From Chryseobacterium edaphi (GTDB lineage: Bacteria; Bacteroidota; Bacteroidia; Flavobacteriales; Weeksellaceae), in NCBI RefSeq assembly GCF_025628985.1, contig NZ_JAOTEM010000003.1, forward strand, positions 62,001-126,000: DNA of 64,000 nucleotides, read 5' to 3'. Positions 25,660 through 34,475 of the stretch are shown piece after piece. The notes below the pieces were generated by a model. The model ran no database searches. It was not told the DNA's origin and worked only from the letters and a program-made list of their open reading frames with translations. Both the position numbers and the translations under genes were made by a program. Each line of letters opens with the position of its first letter. Position 1 is the first letter of the stretch.

Positions 25660-26766
25660 ATGAAACTAGGTTTATTCTTATTGGCCACATTGCCTATTGC
25701 TACTTATGCTCAGGACAGTATCGCCGTTAATACTTCAGACCAGTATCCTAATACTTTCTCTTCTGGCTCTGCAAATGTTCAAAAATTCGATAATAAAGCA
25801 AGACGATTCAATGATTGGTCTGTTTCTGTTGGTGGAGGTGCTGCATTTATGCTCAATTCAGATCTTACGTCATTTTATGACGAAAAAGTAAACTGGGGTT
25901 ATAACACTTACGTAAGTATAGACAAACAAATTTCCCATACTTTCGGAGTTAGTATTGTTTATCAGAGAGGAGAAACAAACCAGAAAGGAATGCAGGAAGG
26001 TGCACGTGGACTGTTAGCTGGTGTAGGAGTTGCAAAAACGAAATACAACCAAATAGCTGTTTTAGGAGACGTGAATTTATCAAATCTTTTAAGAAGAGTT
26101 GATAACAAATCTCCCTATAGATGGGCATTACATGGTTATGGAGGATTAGGTTTACAAAATTTCAATACATCATTGTACGATAATGATGAGTTCAGATGGA
26201 GTACTTCTCCTAAACGTGTTCCTTTATTTATTGATCAGAAATTAGATATCAATTCACTTTATTATCAGTTTGGAGCAGGTCTTAAATTTAACGTTTCGAG
26301 ACTTATTGATATTGAGGCCAAAGCGATGTATATTATCAGTGGGGATGATGAATTTGATGGCGGTGGATTGGCTGGTCCTGCAGATTACGAACCTACAAGC
26401 AATAACTCTAAATACAATATGATCAATGATAAAAGATCAGACAATATGTTAACAGTTAATTTAGGTGTTTCATTTAAATTAGGAAAACATATGTCTCATC
26501 TTACTTGGCATGATCCATTGCAGGAAGTATATTACAAAACTTATCTACTTGAAAATACCGCAAGCGAACTTGTAGTTTGCACACAGGGTGACAATGATAA
26601 TGACGGTGTTTGTGATGACTGGGACAGACAATTGAATACACCTTCCGGAGCGAGAGTTGATGGTGCAGGTGTAGCTTTAGATATTGATCTTGACGGAGTA
26701 ATTGACTTATATGATAAGTGCGTTACTGTAGCGGGATCTGCAGATAATAATGGTTGTCCTAAATAA
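25660..26766 (+). CDS. OmpA-type outer membrane beta-barrel protein lacking the OmpA C-terminal domain
   Basis: A 368-residue protein with a signal peptide (residues 1-17, cut before QDSIAV), an eight-strand-type N-terminal barrel (about 35-290), and calcium-binding thrombospondin type 3 repeats ([21 protein letters not shown] ... [12 protein letters not shown]). It stops at CPK, just where the peptidoglycan-binding OmpA domain begins in its neighbour. It is a tandem paralogue of the next gene (shared signal-cut region, FNDWSVS and LRRVDNKS segments). Either the domain was lost here or this form acts without wall attachment. Confidence 0.85.
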   Translation: MKLGLFLLATLPIATYAQDSIAVNTSDQYPNTFSSGSANVQKFDNKARRFNDWSVSVGGGAAFMLNSDLTSFYDEKVNWGYNTYVSIDKQISHTFGVSIVYQRGETNQKGMQEGARGLLAGVGVAKTKYNQIAVLGDVNLSNLLRRVDNKSPYRWALHGYGGLGLQNFNTSLYDNDEFRWSTSPKRVPLFIDQKLDINSLYYQFGAGLKFNVSRLIDIEAKAMYIISGDDEFDGGGLAGPADYEPTSNNSKYNMINDKRSDNMLTVNLGVSFKLGKHMSHLTWHDPLQEVYYKTYLLENTASELVVCTQGDNDNDGVCDDWDRQLNTPSGARVDGAGVALDIDLDGVIDLYDKCVTVAGSADNNGCPK

Positions 26767-26822
26767 TCAGATTATCAAAAAATAAACAAATCATTTAATT
26801 AACTAAATAAAAAAAATACACT

Positions 26823-28283
26823 ATGAAATTAAGTTTAGCAATTGTTGCATTGGCTTTAGCAGTTCCTACTGTGTCGTTTGCACAAGATTCAATAGCGGTA
26901 GTTTCAAATGAAGGATATCCGAATACATTCTCATCAGGCTCTGCCAATATATCTCCTTTTACACAAAAATCAAAAAGATTCAATGATTGGGCAGTTTCTT
27001 TTGGAGCGGGCGTACCCTTGCTTCAGTCAGGAGATTTGACATCTATCAAAAACGGTAACGGAAAAAACCTTTTCGGTTATTCAGCTTTTGTAAGTATTGA
27101 TAAAGCTATTACTCATGCTTTTGGTATTAATCTTCAATACGACAGAGGAGAAACAAGACAGGGATGGTTTAACACTAAGGATGCAGCCCCTGCAAATGCA
27201 GCAGCAAACAGACAAGAAGGTGCGAGAACTCAGTACAATGCAATTTCGATTTTAGGAGATATTAATTTCTCAAACCTTTTAAGAAGAGTTGACAATAAAT
27301 CTACTTACAGATGGGCGCTTCACGGTTATGCAGGTATTGGTACTTTAGCATACAGCGCATATTTAAAAGACGATGCAGGTCAGAGATTGATGACTGAGAT
27401 TAAGCCTTTCAAATTTGGTTCTTTCTTTGGTCAAGTCGGAGCGGGACTTAAATTTAAAGTTAACAGAAGAATTGATCTTGAGACAAGATTAATGTACGTT
27501 TACACTGGAGACGATGAATTCGACGGTGGTGGTGCACAATATAGCAATATTAATAAAAGAGAAGAGCAAGTTTCTGACAATTTCTTCAATGCTACTGTAG
27601 GATTATCTTTAAAATTAGGAAAACACGAATCTCACCTAATGTGGCATGATCCATTGCAGGAAATCTATTACAAATTGGATGTTTTGGCTAACAAAAATCA
27701 GGATATTGAAGTTTGTAAAAAAGGTGATGCTGACAACGATGGTGTTTGTGACGATTGGGACAGACAGCTTGATACTCCTGCCGGTGCAAGAGTAGATGGT
27801 GCAGGTGTTGCTCTTGATGCAGATTTAGATGGTGTTATCGATCTTTACGATAAATGTGTAACAGTACCTGGTCCAGTTGAAAACGATGGTTGTCCACTTA
27901 CTCCGACTGCAACCACAGGTCCTGTAGTTGAAACAGAAAGAACTATGGAAGGAATTGAATTTGATTTAAATTCTGACAGAATCTTACCTTCAAACACACC
28001 AATTCTTAACAATGCTGTTAGCTATATCAATTCTTCAAATGGTGCTTACACCGTAATTGGAGCAACTGATACCAGAGCTTCTGACGCTTATAACCAAAAG
28101 TTATCTGAAAGAAGAGCAAACAGTGTGAAAAACTATTTGATCAAAAATGGTGTAGATTCTTCTAAAATCAACGCAGTAGGTAGAGGTGAAAAAGACCTTA
28201 AATATCCTGAGTGTGATCCAGCTACAAAATGTCCGGAATGGAAAAACAGAGCAAACAGAAGAGTTTATTTCGAAGCTAAATAA
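26823..28283 (+). CDS. OmpA family outer membrane protein with thrombospondin type 3 repeats
   Basis: A 486-residue protein: signal peptide (1-20), beta-barrel (about 35-290), thrombospondin type 3 repeats (about 298-355), then an OmpA peptidoglycan-binding domain (about 370-486). The motif [29 protein letters not shown] holds the Asp and Arg that bind diaminopimelate. It should link the outer membrane to the cell wall. Tandem paralogue of the gene 56 bases upstream; followed by a strong terminator. Confidence 0.93.
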   Translation: MKLSLAIVALALAVPTVSFAQDSIAVVSNEGYPNTFSSGSANISPFTQKSKRFNDWAVSFGAGVPLLQSGDLTSIKNGNGKNLFGYSAFVSIDKAITHAFGINLQYDRGETRQGWFNTKDAAPANAAANRQEGARTQYNAISILGDINFSNLLRRVDNKSTYRWALHGYAGIGTLAYSAYLKDDAGQRLMTEIKPFKFGSFFGQVGAGLKFKVNRRIDLETRLMYVYTGDDEFDGGGAQYSNINKREEQVSDNFFNATVGLSLKLGKHESHLMWHDPLQEIYYKLDVLANKNQDIEVCKKGDADNDGVCDDWDRQLDTPAGARVDGAGVALDADLDGVIDLYDKCVTVPGPVENDGCPLTPTATTGPVVETERTMEGIEFDLNSDRILPSNTPILNNAVSYINSSNGAYTVIGATDTRASDAYNQKLSERRANSVKNYLIKNGVDSSKINAVGRGEKDLKYPECDPATKCPEWKNRANRRVYFEAK

Positions 28284-28306
28284 TAAAAAACCTCTTTATA
28301 TATTTT

Positions 28307-28335
28307 AAAAGTCACGCAGTGCGTGACTTTTTTTG
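28307..28335 (+). terminator. terminator after the OmpA genes
   Basis: AAAAGTCACGC pairs with GCGTGACTTTT over a three-base loop (AGT), then a T-run. Confidence 0.92.
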
Positions 28336-28362
28336 TTAAATTAGTTTCTATATTTTTACAGT

Positions 28363-30264
28363 ATGATTTCTTCACACGATTTTCAGGAGCTGAAAAACAA
28401 AACCCTTAAACACTTTTGGGGTTATGATACATTTAGAGATTCTCAAGGTGACATCATTGATTCTGTGATCACAGGAAATGACACATTGGTTCTCTTACCT
28501 ACAGGCGCAGGAAAATCTCTTTGTTATCAACTTCCTGCTTTGCTTAGAGAAGGAGTTTGCTTAGTTATTTCTCCGTTGTTGGCTTTAATGAAAGATCAGG
28601 TTAATCAGTTAAAATTCAGAGGAATTGAAGCGGAATATCTTTCTTCAGAACTGGATGATTTTGATGCGGAAGTTATTTACAATCGTTGCAAAGATGGCTT
28701 AACAAAACTTCTATATGTTTCACCGGAAAGGTTGACTAATTCTCATTTTATCCAACAGATTGAAGAGATACAACTTTCATTTATCGCGGTGGATGAAGCG
28801 CATTGTATTTCGGAATGGGGACAGGATTTCAGACCGAGTTATCAGAACATTAAAGATTTCAGAAAAAATAATCCAGAGATTGCTTGTCTTGCTTTGACGG
28901 CAACTGCAACCCCAAAAGTTTTAGAAGAAATAAAAAATAAGCTTGAATTAAAAAAGCCGAACGTCTTTCAAAAAAGTTTTAAAAGAGATAATATTAAAAT
29001 ATTTTCAGAAGAAATTTCAGATAAATACCAACGTATTTTTAATATTTTGAAATATGCTAAAGAATCGGGAATCATCTATGTGCGAACAAGAAAAGATGCG
29101 GAGTTGCTCACAGAATATCTTCATCGAAATAAAATCACCAATGTCGATTATTATCATGCAGGTTTGACGACGAAAGAAAAAAATGAAAGACAGAACTTCT
29201 GGAATCACAGTGACCAGAATGTATTGATTTCTACCAACGCGTTTGGGATGGGTATCGACAAAGACAATGTACGCTTTGTTATTCACTTCTCCCCTTCTCA
29301 GTCGATTGAAAATTATTATCAGGAAATTGGTCGCGCCGGAAGAGATGGAAAAAAAAGTTTTGCATTCATGCTTTGGGATCAACAGGAAATTTTAAATTTT
29401 GATCAGATCTTAAGAAATCAAATCCCTAATAAAGCTGAATTTCTGAAAATCATTTCCTTTTTATATTCCAAATTTCAGGTTGCAGAATTTGAACTTCCTG
29501 AAAAAGTTTTTCAAATAAATATTTCAGGAATTCAGAATTTTACAAAACTGTCAACGGCAAAAATTAAAAACGTTCTGAACTTCCTTCACACTCAGGAAAT
29601 TATTTATTACAACAGTAATAAAAGTTTATCATCTTTAGAACTTGCTATAAAAGCAGATGAAATTGATCAGCTTCCCAATAAAGATGCTTATTTTATTGAA
29701 CTTCTTCTGCGTTCCATCTCTGGAATTACGACGCACAAAGTAATGTTCAGCGAACAAAAAGTAAGCGACAAAATTGGAGTAAGCATTCATTTAATTAAAG
29801 AACGATTAAAAGAATTACAACAGAAAAATTATCTTGAATATATTGATGGAGCTTTAGCAAGTGTGAAATTCCTTAAGCCAAGGGATGAAAGAGTGACAAC
29901 CAGTATTTACTGGAAATTATTTGAACAAATTCAGAAAAATAAGATTCAGAAGTGGGAAGAAATGAAATTCTATATCGAAGATTCCACCTATTGTAAAATG
30001 AAGTTGATTCTTGCTTATTTCGGAGAGAAAAATTCAAAAAACTGCGGACAATGTACTGTTTGTGAAAAGAATAAAAAATCTATTTTTGGAAAAAATATGT
30101 CTTCGGAAATTGTCAATTTACTTGCTGAAAAGCCGGCAACCATAGAAGAACTTTCAATCCAATTAAATTTTCATGCAAAAGAAGATATCTTAGAAAACCT
30201 GATTTTCCTTTTGGATTCAGGAAAAGTAAAAATGCTGAATTTTAGAACATACGCAATAAAATAG
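28363..30264 (+). CDS. recQ: ATP-dependent DNA helicase RecQ
   Basis: 3'-5' SF2 helicase of recombination and replication repair. The 633-residue protein shows PTGAGKSLCYQLPA, the DEAH box DEAHCISEWGQDFRPSY, TATATP, motif V GMGIDKDNVRFVIH and motif VI QEIGRAGRDG. A zinc-binding domain carries four cysteines (Cys in YCKMKLILAYFGEKNSKNCGQCTVC). The C-terminus is a winged helix only; I see no HRDC domain. The stop codon TAG forms the first three bases of a 7-bp tandem repeat. Confidence 0.95.
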   Translation: MISSHDFQELKNKTLKHFWGYDTFRDSQGDIIDSVITGNDTLVLLPTGAGKSLCYQLPALLREGVCLVISPLLALMKDQVNQLKFRGIEAEYLSSELDDFDAEVIYNRCKDGLTKLLYVSPERLTNSHFIQQIEEIQLSFIAVDEAHCISEWGQDFRPSYQNIKDFRKNNPEIACLALTATATPKVLEEIKNKLELKKPNVFQKSFKRDNIKIFSEEISDKYQRIFNILKYAKESGIIYVRTRKDAELLTEYLHRNKITNVDYYHAGLTTKEKNERQNFWNHSDQNVLISTNAFGMGIDKDNVRFVIHFSPSQSIENYYQEIGRAGRDGKKSFAFMLWDQQEILNFDQILRNQIPNKAEFLKIISFLYSKFQVAEFELPEKVFQINISGIQNFTKLSTAKIKNVLNFLHTQEIIYYNSNKSLSSLELAIKADEIDQLPNKDAYFIELLLRSISGITTHKVMFSEQKVSDKIGVSIHLIKERLKELQQKNYLEYIDGALASVKFLKPRDERVTTSIYWKLFEQIQKNKIQKWEEMKFYIEDSTYCKMKLILAYFGEKNSKNCGQCTVCEKNKKSIFGKNMSSEIVNLLAEKPATIEELSIQLNFHAKEDILENLIFLLDSGKVKMLNFRTYAIK

Positions 30265-30303
30265 GTAATAGGTAATAGGTAATAGGTAATAGGTAATAGG
30301 TAA
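30262..30303. repeat. 7-bp tandem repeat TAGGTAA, 6 perfect copies
   Basis: Six uninterrupted units; the first begins at the recQ stop codon TAG. The same heptamer occurs inverted on itself at 38838-38855. Confidence 0.95.
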
Positions 30304-30319
30304 AGTTATATATTTAAAA

Positions 30320-30447
30320 TCTTTTAATCTTTTAATCTTTTAATCTTTTAATCTTTTAATCTTTTAATCTTTTAATCTTTTAATCTTTTAATCTTTTAAT
30401 CTTTTAATCTTTTAATCTTTTAATCTTTTAATCTTTTAATCTTTTAA
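30320..30447. repeat. 8-bp tandem repeat TCTTTTAA, 16 perfect copies
   Basis: 128 bases with no mismatch, an exact 8-base period. It ends 16 bases before the -7 box of fmt. The last TTTTAA units occupy the place where a -33 element would be. It does not code: the 8-base period shifts frame and each third frame meets TAA. Confidence 0.97.
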
Positions 30448-30463
30448 ATAAATCAAAGAAAAT

Positions 30464-30471
30464 TATCTTTG
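30464..30471 (+). promoter_or_regulatory. -7 box abutting the fmt start codon
   Basis: TATCTTTG, a perfect TAnnTTTG match, ends 4 bases before the ATG at 30476. Expected transcription start is at or within a base or two of the A of the ATG. Confidence 0.7.
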
Positions 30472-30475
30472 CAAA

Positions 30476-31423
30476 ATGAAATCACTGAAAGTCGTTTTTT
30501 TTGGTACGCCTGAGTTTGCAAAAACAGCTTTGGAAGCCATTGACCAATCTCATCATGAAATTGTAGGTGTCGTAACCGTTGCAGATAAAGCGAGCGGACG
30601 CGGACAAAAAATTAATCAGTCTGCCGTAAAAGTTTATGCTGTTGAAAATAATCTTAATGTTCTACAGCCTGAAAAACTCAGAAATCCTGAATTTTTAGAA
30701 GAAATTAGAAGTTTAAACGCCGATGTTTTTGTTGTCGTTGCGTTTAGAATGATGCCGAAAATTTTATTTGAAATGCCAAAATTGGGAACTTTCAATCTTC
30801 ACGCTTCTTTACTTCCTGACTATCGAGGTGCGGCACCGATTAATTATGCAGTGATTAACGGTGAAGAAAAAACCGGAGCCACGACATTTTTTATCAATGA
30901 AAAAATTGACGAAGGAAATATTTTACTTCAGGAAGAAATTGAAATTTTACACGATGAAAATGCAGGAAGTCTTCATGACAGACTCATGGAAATGGGCGCA
31001 AAATTAATTATAAAAACGCTTGATGGCTTATCTGAAAATTCAATCACAGAAAAATCTCAGCAACACGTTGAACACCCGAAAAATGCCTTTAAAATCTTTA
31101 AAGAAGATACAAGAATAGATTTTTCTAAAACTTCAAAAGAGGTTCATCAGTTTATTCTCGGAATGTCACCATATCCGGCAGCTTTCACAACTTTAAAAAT
31201 TGGAGAAGAAGAAAAAGGATTGAAAATCTACGATGGAAAATTTGAAATTGCTGATTACGAAAAAACTGCGGGAACTTTAAAGATTTCTAAAAATGAATTC
31301 AAAATTTACACAAAAGACGGAATTTATTTCCCTTTAGAATTACAGCTAGAAGGAAAGAAAAGAATGAATGTAAAAGATTTCCTCAACGGATTTAGAAACT
31401 TCGAAGAAATAAAAATGGCTTGA
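30476..31423 (+). CDS. fmt: methionyl-tRNA formyltransferase
   Basis: Formylates initiator Met-tRNA with 10-formyl-THF. The 315-residue protein has the N-terminal formyltransferase domain (VVFFGTPEFAKTALEAI; catalytic Asn, His and Asp in LGTFNLHASLLPDYRGAAPINYAVINGE) and the C-terminal OB-fold tRNA domain. A strong -7 box almost touches the start codon and a long tandem repeat lies before it. The last 26 bases of the gene are the left arm of a perfect inverted repeat. Confidence 0.97.
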   Translation: MKSLKVVFFGTPEFAKTALEAIDQSHHEIVGVVTVADKASGRGQKINQSAVKVYAVENNLNVLQPEKLRNPEFLEEIRSLNADVFVVVAFRMMPKILFEMPKLGTFNLHASLLPDYRGAAPINYAVINGEEKTGATTFFINEKIDEGNILLQEEIEILHDENAGSLHDRLMEMGAKLIIKTLDGLSENSITEKSQQHVEHPKNAFKIFKEDTRIDFSKTSKEVHQFILGMSPYPAAFTTLKIGEEEKGLKIYDGKFEIADYEKTAGTLKISKNEFKIYTKDGIYFPLELQLEGKKRMNVKDFLNGFRNFEEIKMA

Positions 31424-31453
31424 TTTCTCAAGCCATTTTTATTTCTTCGAAGT
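31398..31453 (+). terminator. 26-bp perfect inverted repeat over the fmt 3' end, probable terminator
   Basis: Left arm 31398-31423 (the last eight fmt codons and its TGA stop) and right arm 31428-31453 are exact reverse complements over a TTTC loop. The GGCTTGA/TCAAGCC core followed by TTTTT can terminate transcription; the outer arms, AT-rich with TTCGAA, go well beyond what termination needs. Confidence 0.9.
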
Positions 31454-31543
31454 CAATTGTCAATAGTGAATTAGCTTTGCTGTCAATCTAGTTAGAATTA
31501 AAAAATTGACTTGCGAAGCAAAATTGACCATTCATCATTCATT

Positions 31544-32665
31544 TTATAATTGAACCATTTCCGTCACCTCAACATCATAACCTCCAACTTGAGGCTTTAC
31601 GTCAGGATTCTGAGTGATTACTTTAAATTTATTAATTCCTAAATTCTTTAAAATCTGCGTTCCGATACCGTAATCTCTATAATTGAAAGATGCAGTCGGA
31701 TGTTTTTGCTGACCGTCCTGATAATTTAAGAACTGCTGCAATTTTCTCAATGTATTTTCAGAATTGGATACGTTATTAATGAAAATAATCGCTCCTTTTC
31801 CGGCTTCATTGATCATGTTAGTTACTTTTTCTAACTGTGGTTTTTCACCATTATTTAGTCTCGTCAAAACATCAAAATAAGAATCTGAAGACTGTACTCT
31901 GACCAAAACTGGTTCATCAACGGTCCAAGATCCTTTTGTTAAAGCAAAATGGATTTGGTCGTTAGAAGTTTCTCTGAACGCTAAGAAATCAAAATCGCCA
32001 TACGCAGTTTTCACTTCTCTCTCCTCGATTCTTTCGATAAGGTTTCCTTTTTTAAGCTGATAATGAATCAAATCTTCGATAGAAACGATTTTCATATCGT
32101 GTTTTTGTGCAAAAGCGTACAGCTCCGGCAAACGCGACATGCTTCCGTCTTCATTCATAATTTCACAGATCACACCACCCTCTTTTAAACCTGCTAAACA
32201 AGTCAAATCGATTGCGGCTTCAGTATGTCCTGCTCTTTTTAAAACACCACCTTTTTTAGCACGTAATGGAAAAATGTGACCAGGACGCATAAAATCTGTA
32301 GGTTTTGCTTTTTCATCCATTAAAGCTAAAATCGTTTTAGCTCTATCCCCTGCAGAGATTCCTGTAGAAGTTCCGTCACCCAAAAGATCTACAGATACAG
32401 TAAATGCAGTCTCTTTAGGATCACTGCTTCGGCTTACCATAATATCAAGGCCAAGCTCGTCACACCTTTTTTCAGGAAGCGGCATACAGATCAAGCCTCT
32501 TCCATGATACGCCATAAAATTGATGAGCTCAGGAGTCGTCAGTTCGGCAGCACAAAGAAAATCTCCTTCATTTTCTCTGTCTTCATCGTCTACCACTATG
32601 ATTATTTTACCATTTTTAAGGTCTTCAATAGCCTCTGGAATAGTATTTAATTTAAAATCAGACAT
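31544..32665 (-). CDS. ribB: 3,4-dihydroxy-2-butanone 4-phosphate synthase with degenerate GTP cyclohydrolase II domain (RibBX type)
   Basis: The N-terminal domain (residues 1-205) makes the four-carbon unit of riboflavin from ribulose 5-phosphate: acidic loop DDEDRENEGDF (26-36) and GHTEAAIDLTCLAG are intact. Residues 206-373 have the RibA fold length and keep the NYRDYGIGTQIL stretch, but the three zinc cysteines are absent (RVQSSDSYFDV at 256-266) and the RQEGRGIG motif is replaced (FINNVSNSEN, 295-304), so GTP cyclohydrolase II activity is very unlikely. Similar RibBX proteins are known in Shewanella. The start at 32665 is preferred to one 16 codons upstream. A separate ribA must exist elsewhere. 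Confidence 0.92.
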   Translation of the reverse strand: MSDFKLNTIPEAIEDLKNGKIIIVVDDEDRENEGDFLCAAELTTPELINFMAYHGRGLICMPLPEKRCDELGLDIMVSRSSDPKETAFTVSVDLLGDGTSTGISAGDRAKTILALMDEKAKPTDFMRPGHIFPLRAKKGGVLKRAGHTEAAIDLTCLAGLKEGGVICEIMNEDGSMSRLPELYAFAQKHDMKIVSIEDLIHYQLKKGNLIERIEEREVKTAYGDFDFLAFRETSNDQIHFALTKGSWTVDEPVLVRVQSSDSYFDVLTRLNNGEKPQLEKVTNMINEAGKGAIIFINNVSNSENTLRKLQQFLNYQDGQQKHPTASFNYRDYGIGTQILKNLGINKFKVITQNPDVKPQVGGYDVEVTEMVQL

Positions 32666-32736
32666 TTTTACTTTAATTTTCGCAAAGATACTCATAAAAA
32701 TAAGCATCAACAATTAATATAGATGGTTTGTTAAGC

Positions 32737-33735
32737 TTAGAATAACGAGTCTACTGCTCTTTTAATAATCTCATACGATTGCAATCTTTTTTGGTGATCA
32801 TAAATATGAGAATTAATCATCAATTCATCTACCTGATATTTTTCCTGAAAGGTTTTTAGCTGTTCAGCAATTTCAGATTGGTCTCCTATAAAATTGAATT
32901 TCAATTTTTGTAAAACCATAGATTTTTCCATTGCCGACCAAATTGCATCCATATCTTCTACTGGTGCCGGAAAAGGTTTCCTGTCGTTTCGGATAATATT
33001 GATAAACGCCTGAAATAAAGTCTTAGAAAGCAAATGCGCTTCTTCTGAAGTTTCTGCAGCTACGCCATTCACGCAGGCAATGATGTAGGGTTTATCTAAA
33101 TATTGCGATGGCTCAAAATGCTCTCTGTAAATTTTGAAAGCCATTTCCATTTGTTCAGGAGCAAAATGTCCCGCGAATGCATACGGAAGACCCAATTCTG
33201 CGGCTAACCATGCACTGTCTGTACTTGAACCTAAAATATACATCGGAATATCTAAACCTTCACCGGGAATCGCACGAACTAACGCATCTGAATTTTCTTT
33301 TGAAAAATATCTTTGAAGTTCAAGAATCTGTCTTGGAAACTGCTCATTGATGATTGCCGGATTTCTTCCTAAAGCTTGAGCCGTCAGACCATCTGTTCCC
33401 GGAGCTCTTCCCAAACCAAGATCAATTCTTCCCGGAAAAAGTGATTCTAATGTTCCGAATTGTTCGGCAATTACTAATGAACTGTGATTGGGAAGCATAA
33501 TTCCTCCCGATCCAACTCTTATTTTTTTCGTTCCGTTGGCGATAAAACCGATCAGAACTGAGGTTGCAGAACTGGCAATACTTTCCATATTGTGATGCTC
33601 GGCAAGCCAGAATCTTTTATAATTTAAATTTTCAGCAAAGTTTGCCAGAGACAGACTGTCCTGAAAAGTATTGTTAATGCTTTTACCCTGCTTTACGGGA
33701 GCGAGGTCTAAAACAGATATTTCAAAGTTTTTCAT
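32737..33735 (-). CDS. LLM class flavin-dependent oxidoreductase
   Basis: A 332-residue luciferase-like TIM-barrel protein that would use reduced FMN. Typical segments: RFWLAEHHNM near residue 41, IRVGSGGIMLPNHSSLVIAEQFGTLESLFPGRIDLGLGRAPG, and a C-terminal IGDQSEIAEQLKTF. It belongs to the MsnO8-like branch; the substrate is unknown. It lies 71 bases upstream of the ribB gene on the same strand, so a flavin-using enzyme and a flavin-making enzyme may share a transcript. Confidence 0.92.
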   Translation of the reverse strand: MKNFEISVLDLAPVKQGKSINNTFQDSLSLANFAENLNYKRFWLAEHHNMESIASSATSVLIGFIANGTKKIRVGSGGIMLPNHSSLVIAEQFGTLESLFPGRIDLGLGRAPGTDGLTAQALGRNPAIINEQFPRQILELQRYFSKENSDALVRAIPGEGLDIPMYILGSSTDSAWLAAELGLPYAFAGHFAPEQMEMAFKIYREHFEPSQYLDKPYIIACVNGVAAETSEEAHLLSKTLFQAFINIIRNDRKPFPAPVEDMDAIWSAMEKSMVLQKLKFNFIGDQSEIAEQLKTFQEKYQVDELMINSHIYDHQKRLQSYEIIKRAVDSLF

Positions 33736-33975
33736 ATCGGATTGTTTATTTCTTCAAAAGTGATAGGCAATCATTTGTTGATTTCATTTAATAATAATTT
33801 GAAATACAAATCTAAAGCTAATAAATTGCATTAGTTACTTTTTGTAATTGATGGAATTGATTGATGTGTTGTAGGAAAACTATTGAAAGAATATTTTTGT
33901 TTAAATATTTTTTAAATTATTAATTTATTATCTTAGTCACAAACTTTAATAACTTTAAAAAAACTTAAATGCTCT

Positions 33976-34413
33976 ATGAAAAAAATTCTACTCTTCGTCA
34001 CTTTAACATTATTTGTAAGTTGCTCCTTTAATCAAACATTTTCAAACAGAGAATCTGACAGAGATGAAGCAGCAGAAATTTCAAAAAAATTTTATTGGGA
34101 ATTGTCGTTTGGAGGAAATCAGGATGATCTTTATAATCTTTTTGGGGAGCAGTTTTTTGAAGTAACAAGTAAAGATAAACTCAATCAGATGAATCTTGTA
34201 TCTCAAAATGAAATAGGACAAGTTCAAGATTATACCTTAGTAAAATGGGAAACTCTTGTCGTCAAAGGCAGTAATCCCAGAAGTGAATATGTTTTAACGT
34301 ATGACGTAAAAAGAGAAAAAGGGAAAACTCAGGAAACATTCTCAATGAATAAAAAAGAGGGGGAAATTAAGATTGTAGGATATCATATTAATCAAGGTCT
34401 ATTAGATAAATAG
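33976..34413 (+). CDS. hypothetical lipoprotein, possibly DUF4019-like
   Basis: A 145-residue protein with a lipoprotein signal (LFVSC, Cys16). The mature domain resembles small NTF2-like or DUF4019 proteins: a helical start (DRDEAAEISKKFYWELSFGGNQDDLYNLFGEQFF) followed by antiparallel strands (QDYTLVKWETLVVKG ... EYVLTYDVKREKG). The family call is tentative. It is monocistronic, convergent with the helicase gene. The preceding 240-base gap is AT-rich with no repeat I can support. Confidence 0.7.
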   Translation: MKKILLFVTLTLFVSCSFNQTFSNRESDRDEAAEISKKFYWELSFGGNQDDLYNLFGEQFFEVTSKDKLNQMNLVSQNEIGQVQDYTLVKWETLVVKGSNPRSEYVLTYDVKREKGKTQETFSMNKKEGEIKIVGYHINQGLLDK

Positions 34414-34475
34414 TTTCATATAATTAAAAAGGCAATGATTGACATTACATCATAGAAATCACTACCTTTCAGATA

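Noticed and set aside
30262..30447. Possible CRISPR-like array
   Set aside because: The units are 7 and 8 bases with no spacers between them, and no cas genes are present. They are simple tandem repeats.
32666..32736. FMN riboswitch before ribB
   Set aside because: The spacer is only 71 bases, with none of the conserved RFN element segments visible.
34414..34475. Terminator between the lipoprotein and helicase genes
   Set aside because: Only a weak, interrupted pairing (AAGG ... CCTT) is present, without a convincing stem or T-run.
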